Below are positions 49,435 to 59,171 of a DNA stretch of 64,000 nt, piece by piece. The number at the start of each line of letters is the position of its first letter. Position 1 is the stretch's first letter. The stretch comes from Lysobacter gummosus (lineage in GTDB: Bacteria > Pseudomonadota > Gammaproteobacteria > Xanthomonadales > Xanthomonadaceae). A program made the translations under genes and the position numbers. The stretch lies in the NCBI RefSeq assembly GCF_001442805.1, contig NZ_CP011131.1, positions 5,828,001 through 5,892,000 of the forward strand. The letters run 5' to 3'. Under the pieces are notes generated by a model. The model saw only the letters and a program-made list of their open reading frames with translations, did no database searches and had not been told where the DNA came from.

Positions 49435-50712
49435 TCAGACCGCCGCTTCGGCCTCGGCCACGGCGGCGACCGGCACCGCCGCCGGCGTGCGCGCGTAGCG
49501 CCAGGCGATCAACAAGCCGACGAACAACAAGGCCGCGGCGATGAACCACGGCGCGCCGGGCAAGTGGATCGGCGAGCTCTTGCCGATGAAGTAGCCGAAG
49601 CTGCCGGCGAAGATCGCCGGGCCCAGCACGCCGGCCAGCGAGATCAGGCTCATCAGCGAACCCTGGATGCGGCCCTGCACTTCGGGCCCGACCTGGCGCG
49701 TGACCAGCGCCTGCGTGGCCGGCGCGGCCATCGCCCACAAGGCGCTGATCGGCAGGCCGAGCAGGAAATACAGCCCAGTGTCGGACAGCCCGTAGATGAC
49801 GAAGCCGATCACGCCGCAGCTCAGGCCGATCAGCAGCGTGCGCCGTTCGCCGACCTTGGCCACCATGCGGCCGATCACGAACACGTTGACGATGATGTTG
49901 CATACGCCCACCACCAACAGCACCCAGCCGACTTCGCGCAGGCCCCAGTGGTACTGGTAGTCGGCGAACAGCACGAAAATGCTCGGATACACGTAGTGCG
50001 CCATGTTGGCGATGAACACCACCGCGGCCAGGCCGAACACCTGCGGATAGCGCTTGAGCAGCACCAGCGCGCCGAACGGATTGGCGTGGGCCCAGTCGAA
50101 GCGCTTGCTGCGCCGCTCCGGCGGCAACGATTCGGGCAGCACGAACAGGCCGTAGAGGAAGTTCAGCAGCGCCAGACTGGCCGAGAACCAGAACGGCAGG
50201 CGCAGGTCGATCTCGCCCAGGTAGGCACCGATCACCGGCCCGACCACGAAGCCCAGGCCGAACGCCGCGCCGATCAGGCCGAAGCTCTTCGCGCGCTGCT
50301 CCGGCGGGGTGATGTCGGCGATGTAGGCGTTGGCGGTGGTGAAGCTGGCCGCGGTGATGCCGGAGATGATCCGCCCGATCAGCAGCAGCGGCAGGGTGTT
50401 GACCAGCGCCATCAGCAGGAAGTCCAGGCCCAGCCCCAGGCACGACAGCAGGATCACCGGACGCCGGCCGAAGCGGTCCGACAGGCTGCCCTGGATCGGC
50501 GAGAACACGAACTGGACCAGCGCGAACACCGTGCCGAACAGGCCGACCCACCACGCCGCCACGGCGGTGTCGCCGTTGACGAAGTTTTCGATCAGATGCG
50601 GCAGCACCGGAATGATCAGGCCGAACGACAGCACATCGATCAGGACGGTGATGAAGATGAAAACGAGCGCAGCACGACGCGCGCCCGGGGCGGGAGCGGA
50701 AGCAGAGGTCAT
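49435..50712 (-). CDS. MFS transporter, TCR/Tet-like (tetracycline resistance type)
   Basis: A 425-residue major facilitator superfamily transporter related to TCR/Tet drug-proton antiporters. The N-terminal half begins ALVFIFITVLIDVLSFGLIIPVLPHLIE, with the motif A loop GSLSDRFGRRPVILLSC and the TM4-5 motif GAAFGLGFVVGPVIGAYLG (motif C-like). Twelve helices are predicted, and the second half repeats the pattern (IGRMVAKVGERRTLLIGL). The substrate is unknown; similar proteins are often annotated TetA(B)/'tetracycline resistance MFS' without evidence of resistance. ATG at 50712 gives MTSASAPAPGARR. It is divergent from gltB across a 520-bp gap with two palindromes. Confidence 0.88.
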   Translation of the reverse strand: MTSASAPAPGARRAALVFIFITVLIDVLSFGLIIPVLPHLIENFVNGDTAVAAWWVGLFGTVFALVQFVFSPIQGSLSDRFGRRPVILLSCLGLGLDFLLMALVNTLPLLLIGRIISGITAASFTTANAYIADITPPEQRAKSFGLIGAAFGLGFVVGPVIGAYLGEIDLRLPFWFSASLALLNFLYGLFVLPESLPPERRSKRFDWAHANPFGALVLLKRYPQVFGLAAVVFIANMAHYVYPSIFVLFADYQYHWGLREVGWVLLVVGVCNIIVNVFVIGRMVAKVGERRTLLIGLSCGVIGFVIYGLSDTGLYFLLGLPISALWAMAAPATQALVTRQVGPEVQGRIQGSLMSLISLAGVLGPAIFAGSFGYFIGKSSPIHLPGAPWFIAAALLFVGLLIAWRYARTPAAVPVAAVAEAEAAV

Positions 50713-50872
50713 GGAAGTAGGCGGCCGGCCTGAGGATGATCCGATCGGCGCAGTCTAGCGCGCGAGCCCGCACCCGCCATGGACGATTGTCATGCGGCGA
50801 TGGTTTCCGACGTTACCAATTGCCCCGCGAAGCAACTATTTTTCCTGTCGGATCATTTGCTTACGAAATCGC

Positions 50873-50894
50873 TTGTGAGCGCACGCGCTCACAA
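50873..50894. promoter_or_regulatory. 22-bp palindrome (candidate operator) upstream of gltB and the MFS gene
   Basis: TTGTGAGCGC and GCGCTCACAA form perfect 10-bp arms around AC. The half-site is like those of LacI-type repressors. It lies about 160 bp upstream of the MFS ATG and 340 bp upstream of gltB, near the centre of the gap, so either gene or both could be controlled. The binding protein is unknown. Confidence 0.55.
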
Positions 50895-50949
50895 AGCCGT
50901 GCCAGCGCAAGAGCCGCAATTCCCATGCCCCGGGGTGAATTGCCGCATC

Positions 50950-50962
50950 GCACAATTTGTGC
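50950..50962. promoter_or_regulatory. Second palindrome upstream of gltB (GCACAA-T-TTGTGC)
   Basis: A perfect 13-bp inverted repeat, GCACAA and TTGTGC around a single T, located 56 bp beyond the first palindrome. Its ends (GCAC...GTGC) recall nitrogen-regulator (NtrC) half-sites, but the spacing is two bases shorter than the usual NtrC site, so that identification is not made. Confidence 0.4.
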
Positions 50963-51233
50963 TTTAGTCGGAACACGCTCGGTTATTACACCGCCGGTGC
51001 AGGAGAAATCCCGCGCCAGTGGCGGACTCGCCTTGCGCGACGGCAAAACGACACAGCGATATCGCGACCACGACTCGCGTTGCAGAGCATTACGTCGAAG
51101 CCGATCTCCACGGTCGCCGCATCAGGGGATGCGCGCCCGCGGAACCCATGAGAGAGGCGCGACACAGGCAAGGCCACAACGCGAAGGCGGTAGCGAGCTA
51201 GCGATCCACGGAACACTCACGTCCGGAGATGCG

Positions 51234-54200
51234 ATGCAAGCCACGCAACAAAGTTTGTACGACCCCCGCGACGAGCGGGACAGCTGCGGTTTCGGACTGA
51301 TCGCGCAACTCGACGATCGCCCTAGCCGAGCTTTGGTCGATCGCGCCCTGGAGGCGCTCTCGCGCATGACCCACCGCGGCGGCGTCGCCGCCGACGGCCT
51401 CAGCGGCGACGGCTGCGGTCTGCTGATCCGCCATCCCGACGCGTTTTTGCGCCTGATCGCGCGCGAAGCCAACATCCGCCCGGGCCCGCATTTCGCCGCC
51501 GGCCTGGTGTTCCTGCCGCACGACGCCACCCAGGCCGGCATCGCCCGCGACACGCTCAACGAAACCCTGCGCAGCGAAGGCATGCGCGTGACCGGTTGGC
51601 GCGTGGTGCCGGTGAACCTGGACGCCTGCGGCGATCTGGCGCGCAAGACCATGCCGCGCATCGAGCAGATTTTCGTCGATGCCGCCGCGCCATTCGATCC
51701 GGCCGGCTTCCAGCGCTCCTTGTTCCTGGCGCGCCGCCGCGCCGAACAGCGCCTGCGCGCGATCAAAGACTTCTATGTGGTCAGCCTGTCCTCGGCCAGC
51801 ATCGGCTACAAGGGCATGGTGCTGCCGGACCGGCTGATGCAGCTGTATCCGGACCTGCAGCGCGCCGAGCTGGCCGCCAGCGCGGTAGTGTTCCACCAGC
51901 GCTTCTCCACCAACACCACGCCGCGCTGGCCGCTGGCGCAGCCGTTCCGCCTGCTCGCGCACAACGGCGAGATCAACACCATCGCCGGCAACCGCGCCTG
52001 GGCGCAGGCGCGCGCCTACACCTGGCGCACGCCGACCCTGGACCTGCGCGAGTTCGATCAGGTCGTCAGCACCGACGGCTCGGATTCGCAGAGCCTGGAC
52101 AACATGCTGGAAGTGCTGCAGGCCGGCGGCATGGACCTGCTCAAGGCCATGCGCATCCTGATTCCGCCGGCGACCCAGTCGCTGGAATACAAGGACGCCG
52201 ACCTGGCCGCGTTCTATGAGTACTACGCGCTCAACACCGAGCCGTGGGACGGCCCGGCCGGCATCGTCACCTGCGACGGCCGCTACGCCGCCTGCACGCT
52301 CGACCGCAACGGCCTGCGCCCGGCGCGCTGGCTGCGCTCGCGCGACCGCCACTTCCTGATCGCTTCCGAGGCCGGAGTGTGGGAACTGCCGGTGGAAGAG
52401 ATCGAAGCCAAGGGCAAGCTCGGCCCGGGCGAGATGATCGCCGCCGACCTGTACCAGGGCGAGCTGCTCGACTCGGAAGCCATCGACCGCATCAACCGCG
52501 CGCGCGCGCCGTACAAGCGCTGGCTCAAGCAGGGCATGACCTACCTGCACAGCGAGCTGATCGATCCGAATCTGGCCGCCGAACCGTTCGATCACGAAAC
52601 CCTGGCCGGTTTCCAGAAGCTGTTCCAGCTGACCCGCGAAGAACGCGAGCAGGTGCTGCGCCCGTTGGCCGAGATCGAACAGGAAGCCACCGGCTCGATG
52701 GGCGACGACGTGCCGATGGCGGTGCTGTCGCAACAGGTGCGGCCGCTGTACGACCACTTCCGCCAGGCCTTCGCCCAGGTCACCAATCCGCCGATGGACC
52801 CGTTGCGCGAGGATTGCGTGATGTCGCTGGCGACCCAGATCGGGCGCGAGGGCAATGTCTTCGTCGATGGCCCGGGCAACGTCGGCCACATCCATCTGAA
52901 TTCGCCGGTGCTCGCCCAGCGCAAGCTGCGCCAATTGCTGTCGATGGCGCCGTACGATCAGTCGCACCACTACATCGACCTGAACTACACCGCCGCCGAA
53001 GGCCTCAAGGCCGCGCTGCTGCGGCTGTGCGCGCAGGCCGAGCAAGCCACGCGCGACGGCAACGTGCTGCTGATCGTCACCGACCGGCGTCCGCGCCGCG
53101 ACGCGCTGATGATGCATGCGCTGCTCGCCACCGGCGCGATCCACCAGCACCTGACCCGGGTCGGCCTGCGCTGCGAGGCCAATCTGATCATCGAGACCGG
53201 CACCGCGCGCGACCCGCATCATTTCGCCTGCCTGATCGGCTTCGGCGCGACCGCGGTGTATCCGTACCTGGCCTACCAGACCCTGCACGACCTGGGCGCG
53301 CGCGGCATCCTGCGCACCAAGCACGGCGAGGCCGCGCAGATCGGCCGCAGCTACCGCCGCGCGATCAAGAAGGGCCTGCTGAAGATCATCTCGAAGATGG
53401 GCATCGCCACCATCGGCAGCTATCGCGGCGCGCAGTTGTTCGAGATCATCGGCCTGGACAAGGAAGTCGTCGATATGTGCTTCACCGGCGCGCCTTCGCG
53501 CATCGCCGGCGCCGGCTTCGAGCTGTTGCAGCAAGACAACCAGACCCTGGCCGACATCGGCTGGGACGCCAATCGCCTGCCCGAGATCGGCGGCCTGCTG
53601 AAGTACACGCCGGGCGGCGAATACCACCTGTTCAATCCCGACGTGGTCACGCGCCTGCAGCGCGCGGTCGCCAGCGGCGAGTGGAGCGACTGGCAGCACT
53701 ACGCCGAGGCGGTCAACGAACGCCCGACCGCGGCGCTGCGCGATCTGCTGGAACTCAACGCCGATCCGGCCAAGGCGATCGCGATCGAGGAAGTCGAGCC
53801 GGTCGCCGACATCGTGCGTCGCTTCGATTCGGCGGCGATGAGCCTGGGCGCGCTGTCGCCCGAAGCGCACGAAGCGCTGGCGATCGCGATGAACCGTCTG
53901 GGCGGACGCTCCAATTCGGGCGAGGGCGGCGAAGACCCGGCGCGTTATCGCAGCGACAAGGTCTCGAAGATCAAGCAGATCGCCTCGGGCCGTTTCGGCG
54001 TGACGCCGGAGTATCTGGTCAACGCCGAAGTGCTGCAGATCAAGATCGCCCAGGGCGCCAAGCCCGGCGAAGGCGGCCAGCTGCCCGGGCACAAGGTCAA
54101 CGAACTGATCGCGCGCCTGCGCTACGCGATGCCCGGCATCGGCCTGATTTCGCCGCCGCCGCATCACGACATCTATTCGATCGAAGACCTCGCGCAGTTG

Positions 54201-55688
54201 ATCCACGACCTGCGCCAGGTCAATCCGCAGGCGCTGATCTCGGTCAAGCTGGTGTCGCACGCGGGCGTGGGCACCATCGCCACCGGCGTCGCGAAAGCCG
54301 GCGCCGATCTGGTCACGGTGTCGGGCCACGACGGCGGCACCGGCGCCAGCCCGCTGTCGTCGATCCGCTACGCCGGCACGCCGTGGGAACTGGGACTGGC
54401 CGAAGCGCGCCAGGCCCTGATCGCCAACGATCTGCGCGACCGGGTGATTCTTCAAACCGATGGCGGCCTGAAGAGCGGGCTGGACGTGATCAAGGCCGCG
54501 CTGCTGGGCGCGGAGAGCTTCGGCTTCGGCACCGCTCCGATGATCGCGCTGGGCTGCAAGTACCTGCGCATCTGCCATCTCAACAATTGCGCCACCGGCG
54601 TCGCCACCCAGGACGCCGGCCTGCGCCGCGATCATTTCACCGGCCTGCCCGAGCGCGTGGAGAACTTCTTCCGCCTGCTGGCCGAGGAAGTGCGGCATTG
54701 GCTGGCCTCGATGGGCGTGCGCACGCTCGGCGAAATCGTCGGCCGCACCGATCTGCTCAAGCAAAGCGAAGGCGACAGCGCGCGCCAGCAACGCCTGGAC
54801 CTGTCGCCGCTGCTGGCCGGATCGGGCCTGGCCCACGGCGGCCATTGCGGCATGCCGGCGCCGGCGGCGGAACCCGACGGTCTGTCGGCGCAACTGGAAG
54901 CCGAACTGGCCGAAGTAATCGCAAACAAGTCCGGCGGCGATTTCAGCTACAAGATCCGCAACACCGACCGCAGCATCGGCGCGCGCCTGTCCGGGCGCAT
55001 CGCCCGCGCCCACGGCGATCGCGGCATGAACGACGCGCCGATCACCCTGCGCTTCAACGGCACCGCCGGGCAGAGCTTCGGCGCGTTCCAGGCCGGCGGC
55101 CTGCACTTCGAACTGTCGGGCGAAGCCAACGACTACGTCGGCAAGGGCATGGCGGGCGGGCGCATCGTGCTGCGTCCGCCGGCCGGCGCGCGGTACGTCG
55201 CCAACGAGACGCCGATTCTCGGCAACACCTGTCTGTACGGCGCCACCGGCGGCGAGCTGTACGCGGCCGGCCGCGCCGGCGAGCGTTTCGGCGTGCGCAA
55301 TTCCGGCGCGACCGCGGTGGTGGAAGGCGCCGGCGATCACTGCTGCGAATACATGACCGGCGGCGTGGTCGCGGTGCTGGGCCGCACCGGGCTGAACTTC
55401 GGCGCCGGCTTCACCGGCGGCATGGCCTACGTGCTCGATGTCGATCGCGATTTCGTCGACCGCTACAACCACGAGCTGATCGACATCCTGCGTATCTCCG
55501 CCGACGGTTTCGAGCATCACCGCTCGCACCTGCACGACCTGCTGGAAACGCACGTGGCGTTGACCGGCAGCGTGTGGGCGCGACGGATTCTGGATGAGAT
55601 GCGCGATTACCTGGGCAAGTTCTGGCTGGTGAAGCCGAAGGCGGCGAGTCTGGAGTCGCTGGCGGAAACGTTGAGGAGTGCGGCGTGA
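51234..55688 (+). CDS. gltB: Glutamate synthase (NADPH) large subunit
   Basis: GltB forms GOGAT with GltD and converts glutamine and 2-oxoglutarate to two glutamates. The 1484-residue protein carries the amidotransferase N-terminus DERDSCGFGLIAQ, where Cys 18 becomes the N-terminal nucleophile after propeptide removal, and the HRGGVAADGLSGDGCGLL segment. The central and FMN-binding parts include GRSNSGEGGEDPARY and GQLPGHKVNELIARLR. The iron-sulfur Cys appear in GCKYLRICHLNNCATGVATQ, near residues 1106-1119, and the C-terminal GXGXG-type domain is at the end. ATG at 51234 follows GGAGATGCG. The gltD gene is 265 bp downstream, separated by a repeat pair. Confidence 0.97.
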   Translation: MQATQQSLYDPRDERDSCGFGLIAQLDDRPSRALVDRALEALSRMTHRGGVAADGLSGDGCGLLIRHPDAFLRLIAREANIRPGPHFAAGLVFLPHDATQAGIARDTLNETLRSEGMRVTGWRVVPVNLDACGDLARKTMPRIEQIFVDAAAPFDPAGFQRSLFLARRRAEQRLRAIKDFYVVSLSSASIGYKGMVLPDRLMQLYPDLQRAELAASAVVFHQRFSTNTTPRWPLAQPFRLLAHNGEINTIAGNRAWAQARAYTWRTPTLDLREFDQVVSTDGSDSQSLDNMLEVLQAGGMDLLKAMRILIPPATQSLEYKDADLAAFYEYYALNTEPWDGPAGIVTCDGRYAACTLDRNGLRPARWLRSRDRHFLIASEAGVWELPVEEIEAKGKLGPGEMIAADLYQGELLDSEAIDRINRARAPYKRWLKQGMTYLHSELIDPNLAAEPFDHETLAGFQKLFQLTREEREQVLRPLAEIEQEATGSMGDDVPMAVLSQQVRPLYDHFRQAFAQVTNPPMDPLREDCVMSLATQIGREGNVFVDGPGNVGHIHLNSPVLAQRKLRQLLSMAPYDQSHHYIDLNYTAAEGLKAALLRLCAQAEQATRDGNVLLIVTDRRPRRDALMMHALLATGAIHQHLTRVGLRCEANLIIETGTARDPHHFACLIGFGATAVYPYLAYQTLHDLGARGILRTKHGEAAQIGRSYRRAIKKGLLKIISKMGIATIGSYRGAQLFEIIGLDKEVVDMCFTGAPSRIAGAGFELLQQDNQTLADIGWDANRLPEIGGLLKYTPGGEYHLFNPDVVTRLQRAVASGEWSDWQHYAEAVNERPTAALRDLLELNADPAKAIAIEEVEPVADIVRRFDSAAMSLGALSPEAHEALAIAMNRLGGRSNSGEGGEDPARYRSDKVSKIKQIASGRFGVTPEYLVNAEVLQIKIAQGAKPGEGGQLPGHKVNELIARLRYAMPGIGLISPPPHHDIYSIEDLAQLIHDLRQVNPQALISVKLVSHAGVGTIATGVAKAGADLVTVSGHDGGTGASPLSSIRYAGTPWELGLAEARQALIANDLRDRVILQTDGGLKSGLDVIKAALLGAESFGFGTAPMIALGCKYLRICHLNNCATGVATQDAGLRRDHFTGLPERVENFFRLLAEEVRHWLASMGVRTLGEIVGRTDLLKQSEGDSARQQRLDLSPLLAGSGLAHGGHCGMPAPAAEPDGLSAQLEAELAEVIANKSGGDFSYKIRNTDRSIGARLSGRIARAHGDRGMNDAPITLRFNGTAGQSFGAFQAGGLHFELSGEANDYVGKGMAGGRIVLRPPAGARYVANETPILGNTCLYGATGGELYAAGRAGERFGVRNSGATAVVEGAGDHCCEYMTGGVVAVLGRTGLNFGAGFTGGMAYVLDVDRDFVDRYNHELIDILRISADGFEHHRSHLHDLLETHVALTGSVWARRILDEMRDYLGKFWLVKPKAASLESLAETLRSAA

Positions 55689-55713
55689 TGGGGGGCTTGG
55701 TTGGAGCAAGGGC

Positions 55714-55896
55714 AAAAGCGAATCCCCCCTGCCCCCCTTTTTCAAAGGGGGGAACGGCAAAGGCTGATGTGGTGACGGTGACGACGATGATTGGAATTAC
55801 GCGAATTCAGCACCCAAGCGAGCATTCCCAGATCCCGACGGTAAAACCGACCGGGTTCCCCCCTTTGAAAAAGGGGGGCCAGGGGGGATTCGCTTT
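55714..55896. repeat. REP-like inverted repeat pair between gltB and gltD
   Basis: AAAAGCGAATCCCCCCTGCC with its CCCCCCTTTTTCAAAGGGGG hairpin faces an inverted copy (CCCCCCTTTGAAAAAGGGGG, then GGGGGGATTCGCTTT) with about 100 bp of unique sequence between. The element fills most of the 265-bp gap and is the same family as the copies inside mrfB and near 60980. Confidence 0.9.
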
Positions 55897-55911
55897 GGCC
55901 GTTGCTCTTAA

Positions 55912-57486
<1,575 letters not shown>

Positions 57487-57512
57487 GGAACTGAGCGGAA
57501 GCGCTCTTGATG

Positions 57513-57735
57513 TTCCCTTCTCCCGCTTGCGGGAGAAGGTGCCCGACAGGGCGGATGAGGGCGCGCGAGCTATCAGTTGCGACGCAAGTTGCTACGTCGC
57601 GAGCCCTCACCCCAACCCCACCCCGGCTCAAACGCATAGCGTTTGAGCGTTCGTGGGCGCGCGAGCCAGTGGCTCGCAAGCAGCGCCCCCTCACCCCGCG
57701 CCCGAAGGAAGTCACCTTGAGTGGCAAGCGGGAGA
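57513..57735. repeat. Palindromic repeat pair (CTCCCGC family) with a nested insertion
   Basis: The left unit (TTCTCCCGCTTGCGGGAGAA at about 57518) is intact. The right unit starts as CCCTCACCCCAACCCC and ends as CAAGCGGGAGAGGG, but about 110 bp lie between, including a palindrome with arms GCTCAAACGC and GCGTTTGAGC around ATA (57626-57648) and another with GCGAGCCA and TGGCTCGC around G (57661-57677). It lies between the convergent gltD and folE stops. Confidence 0.8.
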
Positions 57736-57751
57736 GGGAGCAGAAGCAGGA

Positions 57752-58345
57752 TCAGCGCCCCGGACCCACGTCGATGAACCGCAGGAACTCCGCGCGCGTG
57801 CGCGCGTCGTCGCGGAACATGCCGAGCATCTTCGAGGTGATCATGCTCACGCCGCGCTTGTGCACGCCGCGGGTGGTCATGCATTCGTGCGCGCCTTCGA
57901 TCACCACGCCCACGCCGAGCGGCTGCAGCACGTCCTGGATCGATTGCGCGATCTGCGCGGTCATCTTTTCCTGCACCTGGAAGCGCCGCGCATAAGTCTC
58001 GACCACGCGCGCCAGCTTGCTGATGCCCACGACCTTGCCGTTGGGCAGATAGCCGACGTGGGCCTTGCCGATGATCGGCGCCATGTGGTGCTCGCAATGG
58101 CTTTCGAACTCGATGTCGCGCAACACGATCATCTCGTCGTAGCCGGCGACTTCCTCGAACGTGCGCGCCAGGTACTCGCGCGGATCGTCGTCGTAGCCGC
58201 TGAACCAGTCGCCGTAGGCCTCGACCACGCGCTTGGGCGTGTCCAGCAGACCTTCGCGGGCGGGATCTTCGCCGGCCCAGGCCAGCAGAGTGCGGACCGC
58301 GGCTTCGGCTTGATCGCGGCTGGGCTTGTCGGGGGTGTCGGCCAT
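57752..58345 (-). CDS. folE: GTP cyclohydrolase I (FolE)
   Basis: FolE converts GTP to 7,8-dihydroneopterin triphosphate, the first step of folate and tetrahydrobiopterin synthesis. The 197-residue protein has the zinc ligands Cys 84 and His 87 in [14 protein letters not shown] and Cys 155 in [11 protein letters not shown], the catalytic His in that region, and [25 protein letters not shown]. Length and N-terminus fit the homodecameric form. The ATG at 58345 gives [12 protein letters not shown]. The gene faces gltD tail to tail, with the modified palindromic repeat between them, and a degenerate GGGATT repeat region lies upstream. Confidence 0.96.
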   Translation of the reverse strand: MADTPDKPSRDQAEAAVRTLLAWAGEDPAREGLLDTPKRVVEAYGDWFSGYDDDPREYLARTFEEVAGYDEMIVLRDIEFESHCEHHMAPIIGKAHVGYLPNGKVVGISKLARVVETYARRFQVQEKMTAQIAQSIQDVLQPLGVGVVIEGAHECMTTRGVHKRGVSMITSKMLGMFRDDARTRAEFLRFIDVGPGR

Positions 58346-58383
58346 GAGTCGGCCTCGTTCGGTGGGAGGGGAATGCTACCAAG

Positions 58384-58476
58384 CCGGGATTCGGGATTGG
58401 GGATCCGGGATTGGCAAAAGCCAAACAGCGCAATTACCGGTTCCCGCTTTTGCGAATCCCGAATCCCCAATCCCGG
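58384..58476. repeat. GGGATTCGG-type repeat forming a long inverted repeat
   Basis: GCCGGGATTCGGGATTGGGG at the left and CCCGAATCCCCAATCCCGGC at the right are imperfect mirror images built from GGGATT(C/G)GG units, about 45 bp apart. They resemble the heptamer array at 41391 in composition. Position: between folE start and the small-gene terminator. Confidence 0.7.
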
Positions 58477-58477
58477 C

Positions 58478-58506
58478 AAAAAAAAGGTCGCCCAAAGCGG
58501 GCGACC
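58478..58506 (-). terminator. Rho-independent terminator of the minus-strand small gene
   Basis: Read on the minus strand, GGTCGCCC and GGGCGACC form an 8-bp stem with a five-base loop (58486-58506), followed by eight T (58478-58485). It lies about 55 bp beyond the stop at 58560 and separates the small gene from folE. Confidence 0.88.
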
Positions 58507-58559
58507 AGTTGACTCCCCGAGGGAGAGAGACCTAGGGAGCGGAGCCGGTGCGCGGGTTG

Positions 58560-58901
58560 TCAGCGCTCCGGCCGGTCGAGCGCGTGGGGCAGATTGCGCT
58601 CGATGTGGTGCCAACCGTCGCGCACCGCCTCGCGCGCTTCGGTCCAGTGCAGTCGCGATGCGGCCCGGCAATGGGTCCAGTCGCGCGCCAGTTCGTCCTC
58701 GACCTCCTCGAAGCGGCGTCCGCCGCAATGCAGAAAACTGTCGTAACCGTAGCGATAGGCCGGCTCGTAATCGGGCCATTCGCGACCGGCGCTGTAATAC
58801 GCGGCGAAACGGAACTCACGGTGGAAATGTTCGCGGTACTCGTCGGGGTCGATCGCCTGCGCGACGGCGCTGCCGACTTGCGTTTCCTCGTGTCTGCTCA
58901 T
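58560..58901 (-). CDS. Small conserved protein of unknown function
   Basis: A 113-residue cytoplasmic protein with many aromatic and charged residues: EYREHFHREFRFAAYYSAGREWPDYEPAYRYGYDSFLHCGGRRFEEVEDELARDWTHC by landmarks, and a C-terminus AREAVRDGWHHIERNLPHALDRPER. The pattern Y-R-x-H-F and W-x-D-Y-E-P-A-Y-R-Y-G recurs in many short proteobacterial proteins of unknown function, some linked to stress responses. ATG at 58901 is preferred; one at 58910 is three codons earlier. The gene is monocistronic, with a strong intrinsic terminator 55 bp after the stop. Confidence 0.75.
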   Translation of the reverse strand: MSRHEETQVGSAVAQAIDPDEYREHFHREFRFAAYYSAGREWPDYEPAYRYGYDSFLHCGGRRFEEVEDELARDWTHCRAASRLHWTEAREAVRDGWHHIERNLPHALDRPER

Positions 58902-59171
58902 GGCTTGCATCGACTTGCCTTAAAACGCCAAACGCGTCCGTGAGCCCACGCTAGGCCCTGGCGGATGCAATGCAGGTGAAGACGCGGCGCGGCGGCGGCG
59001 ATGTTCAGCTAAAACTCGAATCCCGCTCAGCCGCGTTAGCGCGGCGTGAGGATTCCGCTCCGGCCCGAGGTGCGCCAAGGCGGATGCGTGGCATCGAATC
59101 GATGCCCTCCGGCCTCGGCCGAATGTTCAGACCGATGCTCGGACGACGGCCGATACCGATGCCGCGGACGC

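Larger units (their letters stand above)
50713..51233. other. Divergent MFS-gltB intergenic region with palindromes
   Basis: The 520-bp gap has no supported gene. It is less GC-rich in its middle (about 50815-50990) and contains two perfect palindromes listed separately. A GGAGAT ribosome-binding-like sequence (about 51224-51229) is followed by the gltB ATG at 51234. Promoters for both genes must lie here, and the long untranslated leader for gltB could be regulated, but no known riboswitch was recognised. Confidence 0.55.

Noticed and set aside
50873..50894. A lac operator, because the arms equal the symmetrical lac half-site
   Set aside because: There is no lac-type gene here, and the two-base centre differs; many LacI-family proteins use similar half-sites, so only 'candidate operator' is justified.
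50950..50962. NtrC-binding site upstream of gltB
   Set aside because: Spacing between GCAC and GTGC is five instead of seven bases; not enough to call.
51198..55760. 1520-codon open frame on the minus strand antisense to gltB
   Set aside because: A shadow of GltB codons; the composition is biased to Gln, Arg and Ala, and no family is recognisable.
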